Source: Microbacterium terrisoli (lineage in GTDB: Bacteria > Actinomycetota > Actinomycetes > Actinomycetales > Microbacteriaceae). From it: a DNA stretch of 64,000 nt. Within the stretch, counting starts at the first letter, position 1. Every line of letters starts with the position of its first letter. Under the pieces are notes generated by a model, which did no database searches, was not told the DNA's origin, and saw nothing but the letters and a program-made list of their open reading frames with translations. Positions 41,729 through 50,644 of the stretch are shown piece after piece. The stretch lies in the NCBI RefSeq assembly GCF_030866805.1, contig NZ_CP133019.1, forward strand, positions 1,240,001-1,304,000. Direction: 5' to 3'. Made by a program: the position numbers and the translations under genes.

Positions 41729-42550
41729 GTGATCATCCTCGCGGCGACCCCGATCGGAAATCTCGGTGACGCCTCGCGTCGCCTGGTCGAAGCCCTCGAG
41801 GCCGCGACGGTGATCGCCGCCGAAGACACCCGCATCACCCAGCGTCTGCTGGCCGGGCTCGGGGTGCAGAACCGACCGCGGCTGATGGCCCTGCACGACC
41901 ACAACGAGAAGGAGCGTGCCGGCGACGTCGTCGCCCTTGCCCGCGAGACCGATGTGCTGGTGCTCAGCGATGCCGGCATGCCCACGGTCAGCGACCCCGG
42001 CTATTCGCTGGTCGCAGAGGCGGCCTCACAGGGTGTCACCGTCACTGTGCTGCCCGGCCCGTCGGCGGTCGTGACGGCCCTGGCGGTCTCGGGGCTTGCC
42101 ACCGATCGGTTCACGTTCGAGGGGTTCCTGCCCCGCAAGGCGGGCGAGCGCCGCACCGCGCTGGAGGCGGTGGCTGCAGAGCCGCGCACGATGGTCTTCT
42201 TCGAGGCGCCGAGCAGGATCGCCGAGACCCTGGCCGACATGGCATCGGTGTTCGGTGCGACCCGTCGCGCCACGGTGTGCCGTGAGCTGACCAAGCTGCA
42301 CGAAGAGGTGGCGCGCGGCACGCTGGCCGAGCTCGTGGAGTGGGCCGCGGGCGGCGTGCGCGGCGAGCTGGTGGTCGTGGTCGCCGGCGCCGCCCCGCGC
42401 AAGGTCGCCTTCGGCGATGCCGTCACACACGTGCTCGAGCTGACGCGCACCGGCGTTCGGATGAAGGATGCCGCGGCCGAGGTCTCGGATCTCACCGGCC
42501 ATTCGACCCGCGAGCTGTATCAGGCGGCGCTGGCCGTCAAGAACGGCTAG
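41729..42550 (+). CDS. rsmI: 16S rRNA (cytidine(1402)-2'-O)-methyltransferase
   Basis: 273 aa, tetrapyrrole-methylase fold. Signature stretches: ILAATPIGNLGDASRRLVE at the N-terminus, AEDTRITQRLLAGLG, LVLSDAGMPTVSDPGYSLV (SAM-site region), and FEGFLPRKAGERR. It methylates C1402 of 16S rRNA. It is boxed in: the promoter overlaps that of pmt and the TAG stop shares a CTAG palindrome with the stop of the opposing SDR gene. rsmI normally precedes metG in actinobacteria; here 14.7 kb of sugar genes intervene. Confidence 0.93.
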   Translation: MIILAATPIGNLGDASRRLVEALEAATVIAAEDTRITQRLLAGLGVQNRPRLMALHDHNEKERAGDVVALARETDVLVLSDAGMPTVSDPGYSLVAEAASQGVTVTVLPGPSAVVTALAVSGLATDRFTFEGFLPRKAGERRTALEAVAAEPRTMVFFEAPSRIAETLADMASVFGATRRATVCRELTKLHEEVARGTLAELVEWAAGGVRGELVVVVAGAAPRKVAFGDAVTHVLELTRTGVRMKDAAAEVSDLTGHSTRELYQAALAVKNG

Positions 42551-43305
42551 CTCGCCGCCGGCCGCAGTCGCAGCTCCTGCATGCCGCCGTCGACGGCCAG
42601 GCCCACGCCCGTCGTCGAACCTGCCAGCGGGCTGACCAGGTAGGCGACGGCGGCGGCCACCTCATCGGCGGAGACCAGCCTGCCGTGGGGCTGTCGGGCC
42701 TCCAGCGCTGCGCGCTCGGCGGTCGGATCGTCGGCGGCGCTGAGCAGCCGACCGATCCATGGAGTGTCGGCGGTGCCCGGATTGACCGCGTTGACGCGGA
42801 TCCCTTCGCGCAGATGATCGGCGGCCATCGCCTTGGTCATCGACAGCACAGCACCCTTGGTCGCGCTGTACAGCACGCGCTGCGGCAAGCCCGCGGTCGC
42901 CGCGATCGATGACGTATTGCACACGGACGCGGCCTGCGAGACCCGCAGGTGGGGGAGTGCGGCGCGCATCACGCGCGCCATGCCGACCACGTTGATGTCC
43001 CACACGCGGTGCCATTCCTGGTCGGAGTTGTCCGTGACGTCGCCCTGCGCGCCGACCCCGGCGTTGTTGACCAGGATGTCGATGCCGCCGAGCTGGTCGA
43101 CCACCCGCTGCACCCCGGCGATCACCGATTCGTCATCGGTCACATCCACGCCGATCGACAGCTCGACGTCGGCTGCGGCATCCGGATGCACGTCGAACAC
43201 GGCCACCCGCGCGCCGTCCGCGCGCAGCCGGGCGGCGATGGCCGCCCCCAGACCCGACGCGCCGCCGGTGACGATGGCCACCAGTCCGTTCAGCTGCCCG
43301 GACAT
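42547..43305 (-). CDS. SDR dehydrogenase, predicted 2-keto-3-deoxy-L-fuconate dehydrogenase
   Basis: 252 aa from ATG 43305, which follows the FAH stop by 1 nt (an ATG 15 nt further up is possible). Classical SDR: VAIVTGGASGLGAAIAARL (NAD site), DILVNNAGVGAQG, and catalytic Ser-Tyr-Lys in NTSSIAATAGLPQRVLYSAT followed by KG. NAD specificity is suggested by VFDVHPD (acidic residue after strand 2). Given the fuconate dehydratase, lactonase and FAH genes nearby, oxidation of 2-keto-3-deoxy-L-fuconate to the 2,4-diketo acid is the best fit. Co-transcribed with the FAH gene. Confidence 0.75.
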   Translation of the reverse strand: MSGQLNGLVAIVTGGASGLGAAIAARLRADGARVAVFDVHPDAAADVELSIGVDVTDDESVIAGVQRVVDQLGGIDILVNNAGVGAQGDVTDNSDQEWHRVWDINVVGMARVMRAALPHLRVSQAASVCNTSSIAATAGLPQRVLYSATKGAVLSMTKAMAADHLREGIRVNAVNPGTADTPWIGRLLSAADDPTAERAALEARQPHGRLVSADEVAAAVAYLVSPLAGSTTGVGLAVDGGMQELRLRPAAS

Positions 43306-43306
43306 C

Positions 43307-44170
43307 TCAGTGCTCTTCATTCCGCACGGCCACGTACTGCTGGCGCTGCCGGCCCAGGCCCTCGATCTGCAGTTCGACGACGTCGCCTGCCCGCAGGTAG
43401 GGGAACCTGCCCGACAGTGCCACTCCCTCGGGGGTGCCGGTGAGCACCACGTCGCCGGGCTCGAGGGTCAGGTACTGGCTCAGCTCCCACACGATGTGGT
43501 CGATCGAGAAGATCAGATCCGAGGTGCGCGAGTCCTGGCGCGGCTCGCCGCCTACCCACGACTGCAGGCGCACATCGGTCGCGTCGAGCTCGTCGGGTGT
43601 GACCAGCCACGGCCCCAGCGGCAGAAAGCCGGGTGCGGACTTGCCCTTGGACCACTGCCCGCCCGAGATGGCCAGCTGCCAGTCGCGCTCGGACAGGTCG
43701 TTGCCGATCGCATAGCCGGCGATGTGCGTCGCAACGTCCTGCGTGCTCGCGAGGCGGCTGGCGCGCTGGCCGATCACGACGGCCAGCTCGACCTCCCAGT
43801 CGGTCTTCGTGCTGCCGGCGGGGATCTCGACGTCATCATCGGGACCGGCCACGGTGTTCGGCGACTTCATGAACATCACCATGTGCTCGGGCGGCGCCGA
43901 GCCGGACTCGGCAGCGTGCGCGGCGTAGTTCATGCCGATGCAGTAGACGGCCGACGGGCGTGCGACCGGCGCGCCGACGCGCAGCGTCGCAGCGTCGGCA
44001 AGCTCGGGGAGCGAACCGGATGCCGCGGCCGCGCGCGCGCGGTCGATGCCGCCGGACGCGAGGAATGTGCCGTCGATGTCGGCGGTCAACGCCGACAGGT
44101 CGAGCACGCGCCCGTCGTGGATCAGTACGGGCGCCTCGTGACCGAGAGGGCCGAGCCGGGCAAAACGCAT
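43307..44170 (-). CDS. FAH-family hydrolase, predicted 2,4-diketo-3-deoxy-L-fuconate hydrolase
   Basis: 287 aa. C-terminal FAH domain from about residue 75: AVYCIGMNYAAHAAESG, FMKSPNTVAGPDD, TDWEVELAVVIGQRA (metal-binding Glu-x-Glu), GYAIGNDLSERDWQ, GFLPLGPWLVTPDEL and VLTGTPEGVALS. This subgroup includes enzymes that split diketo deoxy acids. In the non-phosphorylative L-fucose route the products are pyruvate and L-lactate. First gene of FAH-SDR, with a candidate GntR operator over its -10. Substrate is inferred from context. Confidence 0.8.
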   Translation of the reverse strand: MRFARLGPLGHEAPVLIHDGRVLDLSALTADIDGTFLASGGIDRARAAAASGSLPELADAATLRVGAPVARPSAVYCIGMNYAAHAAESGSAPPEHMVMFMKSPNTVAGPDDDVEIPAGSTKTDWEVELAVVIGQRASRLASTQDVATHIAGYAIGNDLSERDWQLAISGGQWSKGKSAPGFLPLGPWLVTPDELDATDVRLQSWVGGEPRQDSRTSDLIFSIDHIVWELSQYLTLEPGDVVLTGTPEGVALSGRFPYLRAGDVVELQIEGLGRQRQQYVAVRNEEH

Positions 44171-44247
44171 GATGTGCTCCAGGAGGTCGTTGTGACGAGG
44201 GCCGTGTCCGACCCGCCCGGGGGCATCGGTCGCCTCCCGCCAGCAGA

Positions 44248-44265
44248 ATCATACATCGGATGTAT
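44248..44265 (-). promoter_or_regulatory. GntR operator A (44251-44265) over the -10 of the FAH-SDR operon
   Basis: ATACATCGGATGTAT is a perfect palindrome with central G. On the minus strand TATGAT (44253-44248) overlaps its right end and can serve as -10, with TTAGGT (44276-44271) 17 bp further up. Binding would block the polymerase. It is the same motif as at 48263, 51555 and 57219. Confidence 0.65.
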
Positions 44266-44294
44266 AGCTCACCTAAGACCCACTTTCTTCGTGC

Positions 44295-44338
44295 TTGCCG
44301 TCTCATCCCGCACGAAATATGCTGAGAACAAACGTTTG
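44295..44338 (+). promoter_or_regulatory. promoter and LacI-type operator of the CoA-transferase operon
   Basis: TTGCCG (44295-44300), 17-bp spacer, TATGCT (44318-44323). CAAACGTTTG (44329-44338) is a perfect 10-bp palindrome placed over the expected transcription start. AAACGTTT is the usual core of LacI/GalR-family operators, and an identical box lies at 51611. The lacI-type gene is the fourth gene downstream. Confidence 0.65.
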
Positions 44339-44379
44339 AGCAGCGATCAGCATCCATGTGATTACTGAAGGAGCTTCTG

Positions 44380-45558
44380 GTGACATCAGATCTTGTCCGA
44401 CCTCTGGAGGGCGTACTCGTCCTCGACTTCAGCCAATTCCTCGCCGGCCCGGTCGCGGCGATGCGCCTGGCCGATCTGGGGGCGAGGGTCATCAAGATCG
44501 AGCGCCCCGATTCCGGGGACATCGGTCGCACTCTCGCGTTCGCCGGACGACGCATGGACGGCGACACGGTCTCGTTCCATGCGATGAACCGGCACAAACA
44601 GGGCATCACCGCCGATCTGAAGGACGCCGCCGACCGCGAGCGCGTGGCGCGTCTGGTGGCCCGCGCCGATGTGGTGATCGAGAACTTCCGGCCGGGGGTC
44701 ATGGCGCGCCTGGGCCTGGACTACGAGACGGTGCGCACGCTGAACCCGCGGATCATCTACGCGAGTGTGACCGGGTTCGGCGAGACGGGGCCGTGGAAGG
44801 ACCGCCCGGGGCAGGACCTGCTCGCCCAGTCGATCGCGGGGCTGCCCTGGCTGAGCGGGGCGGCCGAAGACGGGCCGGTTCCGATGGGTCTGTCCATCGC
44901 CGACCATCTCGCCAGCTGCCATCTGGCCGAAGGGATCACCGCGTTGCTGTACCGCCGTGAGCGCACCGGCGAAGGCGGCCTCGTGCAGACCAGCCTGCTC
45001 GAATCCATGCTCGATCTCGAATTCGAGCTGCTGAGCACGCATCTGAACGACCCCACCGTCACTGTCTCGCGGGGCGGCCGTCACTCCGCACACGCGTTCC
45101 TGCCTGCGCCCTACGGCACCTATCCGACCGCGGACGGCTACCTCGCGCTCGCGATGAACCCGGTGCCACGGCTGGGTGAGCTGCTGGAGATCCCCGAACT
45201 GTGCGATCTGGTCGACCCGCAGAGTTGGTGGGACCGGCAGGAGGAGATCGAGCAGCTGCTGGCCGTCCGTCTGCGTACGCGGCCACGGGAGCACTGGCTG
45301 GGCATCCTCGACGCGGCCGATGTCTGGTGCGCACCCGTGCTCACCCTCGAAGAGCTGGTCGCCCACGACGGGTTCGACGCGATCGGGATGACCCAGGAGG
45401 TCCTGCGCGACGCTGCTCTCACCCGCGACGGCAGGCCCCTGCGGCTGTCGACCACCCGCAGCCCGATCCGCGTGGACGGGCACGTCCTGACCGACCCCAT
45501 GCCCGCCCCGATGCTCGGTGAGCACGATGCCGCGATTCGTGCGGAGTTCGGCTCATGA
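44380..45558 (+). CDS. CaiB/BaiF family III CoA transferase
   Basis: 392 aa. N-terminal PLEGVLVLDFSQFLAGPVAA and GARVIKIERPDSGDIGR bind CoA. VVIENFRPGVMARLGLDYE and IIYASVTGFGETGPW are family signatures, and Asp146 in RPGQDLLAQS is in the position of the catalytic aspartate. It moves CoA between carboxylic acids. GTG 44380 has a strong GAAGGAG site. First gene of a three-gene set with a solute-binding-like protein and a MaoC hydratase, overlapping the second gene as ATGA. Acid substrate unknown; a pathway-derived hydroxy or keto acid is possible. Confidence 0.85.
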   Translation: MTSDLVRPLEGVLVLDFSQFLAGPVAAMRLADLGARVIKIERPDSGDIGRTLAFAGRRMDGDTVSFHAMNRHKQGITADLKDAADRERVARLVARADVVIENFRPGVMARLGLDYETVRTLNPRIIYASVTGFGETGPWKDRPGQDLLAQSIAGLPWLSGAAEDGPVPMGLSIADHLASCHLAEGITALLYRRERTGEGGLVQTSLLESMLDLEFELLSTHLNDPTVTVSRGGRHSAHAFLPAPYGTYPTADGYLALAMNPVPRLGELLEIPELCDLVDPQSWWDRQEEIEQLLAVRLRTRPREHWLGILDAADVWCAPVLTLEELVAHDGFDAIGMTQEVLRDAALTRDGRPLRLSTTRSPIRVDGHVLTDPMPAPMLGEHDAAIRAEFGS

Positions 45559-46685
45559 CGATCTGGTTGCGCGGGGTCACCTGGGAGCATGAGCGCGGCC
45601 GGGACAGCATCCTTGCCGCCACCGCCGTCTGGGAGCGCGATCACCCCGACGTGCGCATCCACTGGCGCGCCCGCTCGCTGCAGGAATTCGCCGACGCGCC
45701 GCTCGCCCGGCTGGCCGCCGAAGCCGACCTGCTCGTCATCGATCATCCGCATGTGCCGCTGGCGGCCCGCGACCGGCTGCTTGCTCCATTGGACGGTGTC
45801 GGCCTGGACGCCCAGCTGACGGAGCTGGCCGCGCAGTCGGTGGGCTGTTCGCACGACAGCTATGCGTTCGAAGGGCACCAATACGGCGTGGCGGTGGATG
45901 CCGCCGCCCAGGTCTCCGTCTCCCGGCCCGACCTTCTTCCCGAGCCGCCGCGGGACTGGGACGACGTGCTCGCGCTCGCGGCCGACGGGCGGGTGCTCTG
46001 GCCGGCCAAGCCCATCGACGCGTTCTCGAGTCTCGTCTCGGTGGCCCATGCCCACACCGGACCCGTCGACGCGGTGTCGGGCCGGTTCCTGACGGCCGAT
46101 GCGATCCGCACGGCAATGGGCGTCCTGCACGAGCTCGCCTCCCGCGTTCCGGCAGCGTGCCTGGACTGGAACCCGATCCAGCTCGCCGAGGAACTGGCGG
46201 TCTCGGGTCGCTACACCTACTGTCCTCTCGCGTTCGGCTACAGCAACTACGCGCGCGACGGGTACCGTGCCCATCGCCTGGCCTACGCCGATGCCCCCGC
46301 CGGCCCCGAAGGATTCGGCGGTGCCCTCCTGGGCGGCGCGGGCCTGGCGGTCTCGGCGGCCGGCGCGCACCTCGACCAGGCCCGGCAGTTCGCGGTCTGG
46401 GCCTGCTCGGCGCCCGTGCAGACGGGCCCCTACTTCGACGCCGGCGGGCAGCCCGCCAACTCTGCCGCATGGGATGACCCGCGGCTGGATGCTGTGACCC
46501 ACGGCTTCTTCCGCAGCACCCGAGCCACGCTCGAGCAGGCATGGGTGCGCCCGCGGGTGCCCGGGTACATCGCATTCCAGGATGTCGCGGCCCCGTGGGT
46601 CGCGGACGCTCTGCGCGGGCGGATCGATGATGCCGAACTGGTGCGGCGGCTGGACGAGGCTGCCCGCCGGCTGCTCGTCGGGTGA
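45555..46685 (+). CDS. solute-binding-protein homologue lacking a signal peptide (probably cytosolic)
   Basis: 376 aa. It starts directly with the mature fold of a family 1 sugar-binding protein ([20 protein letters not shown], then [19 protein letters not shown]). There is no signal peptide, no lipobox cysteine and no hydrophobic N-terminus. The rest keeps the two-lobe pattern ([60 protein letters not shown]). The start is fixed by ATGA overlap with the CoA-transferase stop, so export is very unlikely. It may bind or present an acid or CoA ester to its two operon partners. I know no described function for such a protein. Confidence 0.75.
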   Translation: MTIWLRGVTWEHERGRDSILAATAVWERDHPDVRIHWRARSLQEFADAPLARLAAEADLLVIDHPHVPLAARDRLLAPLDGVGLDAQLTELAAQSVGCSHDSYAFEGHQYGVAVDAAAQVSVSRPDLLPEPPRDWDDVLALAADGRVLWPAKPIDAFSSLVSVAHAHTGPVDAVSGRFLTADAIRTAMGVLHELASRVPAACLDWNPIQLAEELAVSGRYTYCPLAFGYSNYARDGYRAHRLAYADAPAGPEGFGGALLGGAGLAVSAAGAHLDQARQFAVWACSAPVQTGPYFDAGGQPANSAAWDDPRLDAVTHGFFRSTRATLEQAWVRPRVPGYIAFQDVAAPWVADALRGRIDDAELVRRLDEAARRLLVG

Positions 46686-46720
46686 GGCTGCGGCATCCAT
46701 CACAGGAGAAGGGAACACAC

Positions 46721-47185
46721 ATGCAGACGCTTGACCGCTGGTTCGAGGACTACGCCGTGGGGGAGGAGCGCACCACGACGGGGCGCACCGTCACCGAGGC
46801 CGACATCGTGGCGCACGCCGGCCAGACCGGGGACTTCTTCCCCCATCACATGGACGCGCACTGGTGCGCCACGCAGCCGTTCGGCTCTCGCATCGCCCAC
46901 GGCACGCTGATCATGTCGATGGCGGTGGGCATGACCGCGGGCGAGATCAATCCGCAGTCGATGAGCTACGGCTACGATCGCGTGCGGTTCATCCGTCCGG
47001 TCCACATCGGCGACACGATCACCGTCACCGCCCGCATCACCGACAAGAGCGATCATCGTTCGCGGCCGGACGAACTGGGCTACGTGCACGAGCAGGTCAC
47101 GGTGCGCAATCACCTCGGTGAGACCGTGCTGGCGCTGGTGCACCTGTATCTGGTGAACAAGAAGTCGCGACCGGCCACTGCATAG
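46721..47185 (+). CDS. MaoC-like hot-dog-fold dehydratase
   Basis: 154 aa, one hot-dog domain. [20 protein letters not shown], then [19 protein letters not shown] with the Asp and His of the MaoC/R-hydratase active site, [16 protein letters not shown], and [18 protein letters not shown]. It should hydrate or dehydrate a 2-enoyl/3-hydroxyacyl-CoA. GGAGAAGGG precedes the ATG, 35 bp after the previous gene. With the CoA transferase it could activate an acid and then remove or add water. Confidence 0.85.
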   Translation: MQTLDRWFEDYAVGEERTTTGRTVTEADIVAHAGQTGDFFPHHMDAHWCATQPFGSRIAHGTLIMSMAVGMTAGEINPQSMSYGYDRVRFIRPVHIGDTITVTARITDKSDHRSRPDELGYVHEQVTVRNHLGETVLALVHLYLVNKKSRPATA

Positions 47186-47195
47186 ACTGACCACG

Positions 47196-48200
47196 ATGGC
47201 CACTCTCAGCGACATCGCCGCCCGTGTCGGCGTGTCCGTTTCGATGGTTTCGCGCGTGCTGCGCGACGCGCCGGGAACGCGCGTGGGCGAGCACACCCGC
47301 GCACGGATCCGCCAGGCCGCCGCCGACCTCGACTACCGCCCGCACTTCGCGGGTCGGGCGCTGCGTTCTCAGCGGTCGCAGGTCCTGGCGCTGGTCGTGC
47401 CGGACCTGACCAACGCGGTGTTCGCCGAGCTGATGGCGGGCGTCGAGGAGACGGCCTCGGCGCACGATCATGTCGTGCTGCTGGGGCGCGCGGAGTCGAT
47501 GGGCGTGGGCAGTGCGCGACTGGGGGCGCTGGTGGCCGAAGGGCGGGTGGACGGCATCCTGCTCCAGCCCCAAAGGGAGGTCACCGCCGAAGAGCTGGCC
47601 GGCGCGCATGGGGCGCCCCTCGTCCTCATCAACTCGCTCACCGAGGGGCACGTCGGATCGGTGCGGCTGCCCGACGAACAGGCCGGTCGCTGCGGTGCGC
47701 GCGCGCTGCTGGACCTCGGACATCGGCACATCGCCTTCGTCGGCGGGCGCAGGAGCGACTACTCGTCGGCGCGGCGTGAGCGCGGATGGCGCACGCAGCT
47801 CGCGCAGGCGGGGGTGGAGCATGCGCCGGCGCTGCATCCGGGGTACACGGCCGAGGACGGGCGCAGTGCGCTGCGCGAGCTCGCCGGCCTGACCCCTCGG
47901 CCGACGGCGGTGCTGGTCGCCAACGTCAACGCGGCGATCGGACTGCTCGGCGAGGCCCACCGTGCGGGTGTCCGGGTGCCCGAAGATCTGTCGGTCGTCG
48001 CCGTGCACGATGCCTGGACCGCGCAGAGCACCTGGCCGCCGCTGACGACGCTGGCCATGCCGCTGCGCGAGTTGGGCAGCCAGGCCACGCAGCTGCTGCT
48101 GGATCGCCTGGACGGCGCGCCGCCGCGCGACGAGCTGGTGGACGCGCCGGTGCGGCTCGTCGTTCGCGAGTCCACGCGTGCTTTCACCGGCAACGCCTAG
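47196..48200 (+). CDS. LacI/GalR-family transcriptional regulator
   Basis: 334 aa. Helix-turn-helix TLSDIAARVGVSVSMVSRVL and hinge IRQAAADLDYRPHFAGRALR, then a periplasmic-binding-like core (VLALVVPDLTNAVFAELMAG, RHIAFVGGRRSDYSSARRER, DLSVVAVHDAW). Sugar or sugar-acid effector expected. TAGACT (47183-47188) ends 7 nt before ATG 47196 inside the maoC stop region, giving its own leaderless start besides read-through. CAAACGTTTG boxes at 44329 and 51611 are its probable operators. Confidence 0.88.
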   Translation: MATLSDIAARVGVSVSMVSRVLRDAPGTRVGEHTRARIRQAAADLDYRPHFAGRALRSQRSQVLALVVPDLTNAVFAELMAGVEETASAHDHVVLLGRAESMGVGSARLGALVAEGRVDGILLQPQREVTAEELAGAHGAPLVLINSLTEGHVGSVRLPDEQAGRCGARALLDLGHRHIAFVGGRRSDYSSARRERGWRTQLAQAGVEHAPALHPGYTAEDGRSALRELAGLTPRPTAVLVANVNAAIGLLGEAHRAGVRVPEDLSVVAVHDAWTAQSTWPPLTTLAMPLRELGSQATQLLLDRLDGAPPRDELVDAPVRLVVRESTRAFTGNA

Positions 48201-48262
48201 AGAACCGACCTCTCTGGGCTCTTTCGCCATCCCTATGGCAAGAAATCCCCTGTGGTGCGGTC

Positions 48263-48282
48263 AGACATCTGATGTATATACT
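48263..48282 (+). promoter_or_regulatory. GntR operator B and -10 of the AKR-fuconate dehydratase-lactonase operon
   Basis: AGACATCTGATGTAT (48263-48277) matches the island palindrome with one arm mismatch. TATACT (48277-48282) directly abuts it as a good -10. No clear -35. The operon start codon is at 48327 after a GAAGGAG site. Confidence 0.6.
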
Positions 48283-48326
48283 GCGATCAACCCGTTTCTG
48301 CACCAGACACCGACGAAGGAGCCGTC

Positions 48327-49319
48327 ATGCGAGCACGCGCCGTGGGCCGTGAGGTGATGTTGACCCGCATCGGCTTGGGCGTCGCGCAATTCGGCAACCT
48401 CTACCGCGAGACCACCGACGAGGAGGCCGCGGGCGCGTTCCAGGCCGCATGGGACGGCGGCGTGCGCTACTTCGACACGGCACCGCACTACGGGCTCGGG
48501 CTGTCCGAACGCCGGCTCGGCCGCCTTCTGCGCGATCGTCGGCGGGACTCCTACGCGCTGTCCACGAAGGTCGGACGACTGCTCGAGCCCAATCCCGACG
48601 GTCAGGGCCGCATGGACGACGAAGGATTCGTCGTGCCGGCGACCCTGCGTCGACGCCTCGATTACAGCGCCGACGGCGTCAAGCGTTCCCTCGAGTCGAG
48701 TCTGACGCGGCTGGGAGTCGACCGCATCGACATCGTCTACATCCACGACCCCGACGAGCATTGGCGTGACGCGTCCGAACTCGCCGTGCCGGCGCTGGTG
48801 GAACTGCGTGATCAGGGGGTCATCGGCGCCGTCGGGGTCGGCATGAACCAATCCGCGATGCTGGCGGAGTTCGTCCGCCGGTGCGACGTGGACGTCGTCA
48901 TGCTCGCCGGTCGCTACACGCTTCTGGACCAGCGCGCCCAGAGCGATCTCCTGCCCCTGGCCCTGCAGCGCGGCGTGGGCGTGGTCGCCGCGGGCGTCTA
49001 CAACTCCGGCCTCCTCGCCCGCGACCGCCCGTCGGCCGACGCGCACTACGAGTACGAGACGGCCGGTGCCGAACTGGTCGATCGGGCCACTCGCATCGCG
49101 GAGCTCTGCGAGCAGCACGGCTGCACGCTGCCCGAAGCGGCCATCGCGTTCCCGCTGCGGCATCCCGCCGTCGTCTCGGCCGTGCTCGGGGCTCGCAACG
49201 CCCGTCAATCCCAGACCAACATCGCCCGGAGCCAGGCCGTCGTGCCCGATGCGCTGTGGGCTGCTCTGGCCGACTCGGGCCTCGTGCCCGAGGCGGCACT
49301 CACCCTAGGAGACAAATGA
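48327..49319 (+). CDS. aldo/keto reductase, predicted L-fucose (D-threo-aldose) 1-dehydrogenase
   Basis: 330 aa AKR barrel: TRIGLGVAQFGNLYRETTDE, GGVRYFDTAPHYGLGLSERR (Asp, Tyr), YALSTKVGRLLEPN (Lys) and IVYIHDPDEHW (His). The long YFDTAPHYGLGLSER segment and overall length are those of the D-threo-aldose/L-fucose dehydrogenase group. It would oxidise L-fucose to the lactone. ATGA overlap with the fuconate dehydratase gene supports the role. L-rhamnose, D-arabinose or L-galactose are alternatives. Confidence 0.8.
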   Translation: MRARAVGREVMLTRIGLGVAQFGNLYRETTDEEAAGAFQAAWDGGVRYFDTAPHYGLGLSERRLGRLLRDRRRDSYALSTKVGRLLEPNPDGQGRMDDEGFVVPATLRRRLDYSADGVKRSLESSLTRLGVDRIDIVYIHDPDEHWRDASELAVPALVELRDQGVIGAVGVGMNQSAMLAEFVRRCDVDVVMLAGRYTLLDQRAQSDLLPLALQRGVGVVAAGVYNSGLLARDRPSADAHYEYETAGAELVDRATRIAELCEQHGCTLPEAAIAFPLRHPAVVSAVLGARNARQSQTNIARSQAVVPDALWAALADSGLVPEAALTLGDK

Positions 49320-50617
49320 CCGTCATCACCTCCGTCGACGTCACCGACGTGCGCTTTCCGACCTCGCTGTCGGCGGACGGCTCCGACGCGATGAACAAGG
49401 ACGGGGACTACTCCGCGGCCTACGTGCATCTGCGCACCGACGATCCCGATCTGGCCGGGTACGGCTTCACCTTCACGATCGGCCGCGGCAACGACATCTG
49501 CGCCCTCGCCGCCCGCGATCGCGCGCAGCCGCTCGTCGGTCGCGATGTCGCAGAGATCACCGACGACCTCGGCGGGATCTATCGCGAACTGGCCTCGGAC
49601 AGTCAGCTGCGCTGGCTCGGCCCGGAGAAGGGCGTCGAGCACCTCGCGATGGCCGCCGTCATGAACGCCGTGTGGGATCTGGCGGCCCGGCGTGCGGGCA
49701 AGCCGCTCTGGCAGCTGTTGACCGACATGACGCCGGAGCAGATGGCAGACGTCTGCGACCTGCGGTATCTGTCCGACGCGCTCACCCGCGACGAGGTGGT
49801 CTCGATGCTCTCCGAGCTGGCGCCGACCCGCGCCGCCCGGGTGGCTGAGCTCTCGCAGACCGGCTACCCGTGCTACACCACCAGCGCCGGCTGGCTCGGC
49901 TACTCCGATGAGAAGCTGCGCCGACTGTGCCAGGAGGCCGTCGACGACGGCTATTCGCACATCAAACTCAAGGTCGGCGCCAACCTCGAGGACGACGTCC
50001 GCCGGTGCCGCATCGCTCGGGAAGTGATCGGCGACGACGTGCATCTCATGATCGACGCGAACCAGGTCTGGGACGTGCCCCAGGCGATCGAGTGGGTCCA
50101 GGCGCTCGCCGAGTTCCGTCCGCTGTGGATCGAGGAGCCCACGAGCCCCGACGACGTGCTCGGCCATGCCGCCGTGCGCAAGGCCGTCGCCCCGATCGGC
50201 GTCGCCTCCGGCGAGCACGGCATGAACCGGGTGCTGTTCAAGCAGATGTTCCAAGCCGAAGCCCTGGACTACTGCCAGTTGGATTCGGCGCGCCTGGCGA
50301 GCCTGAACGAGATCATCCCCGTCTTCCTGATGGCCAAGAAGTACGGTGTCCCGGTCTGCCCGCACGCCGGGGGAGTCGGGCTGTGCGAACTGGTCCAGCA
50401 CCTCTCGGTGTTCGACTACGTCGCCGTCTCCGGCTCGCTGGAGAACCGGGTCACCGAATACGTCGACCACCTCCACGAGCACTTCGTGGATGCCTGCATC
50501 GTCCGTGACGGGGCGTATGCCCTGCCGCAGGCGCCCGGATACAGCGCGCAGATGCACGCGGAGTCGGTCGCCGAGTACGCGTACCCCGACGGCGGGTACT
50601 GGAGCGCGCGTGTCTGA
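49316..50617 (+). CDS. L-fuconate dehydratase (enolase superfamily)
   Basis: 433 aa, full length for FucD. Catalytic Lys217 and Lys219 in HIKLKVGANLEDD; metal ligands Asp247 (MIDANQVWD), the Glu pair at 273-274 (WIEEPTSPDD) and Glu300 (GEHGMN); His350 in CPHAGGVGLCEL. Spacing is within one residue of what I know for Xanthomonas FucD. It converts L-fuconate to 2-keto-3-deoxy-L-fuconate. Overlaps the dehydrogenase gene by 4 nt. This enzyme gives the island its most specific assignment, though some relatives also use other 6-carbon acids. Confidence 0.88.
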   Translation: MTVITSVDVTDVRFPTSLSADGSDAMNKDGDYSAAYVHLRTDDPDLAGYGFTFTIGRGNDICALAARDRAQPLVGRDVAEITDDLGGIYRELASDSQLRWLGPEKGVEHLAMAAVMNAVWDLAARRAGKPLWQLLTDMTPEQMADVCDLRYLSDALTRDEVVSMLSELAPTRAARVAELSQTGYPCYTTSAGWLGYSDEKLRRLCQEAVDDGYSHIKLKVGANLEDDVRRCRIAREVIGDDVHLMIDANQVWDVPQAIEWVQALAEFRPLWIEEPTSPDDVLGHAAVRKAVAPIGVASGEHGMNRVLFKQMFQAEALDYCQLDSARLASLNEIIPVFLMAKKYGVPVCPHAGGVGLCELVQHLSVFDYVAVSGSLENRVTEYVDHLHEHFVDACIVRDGAYALPQAPGYSAQMHAESVAEYAYPDGGYWSARV

Positions 50618-50644
50618 GCGCGCACGAGAAGAGAGGCTGCTCTG

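Noticed and set aside
48287..48300. Third LacI-type box (TCAACCCGTTTCTG) before the aldo/keto reductase gene
   Set aside because: Only 7 of 10 positions agree with CAAACGTTTG and the central CG symmetry is weak.
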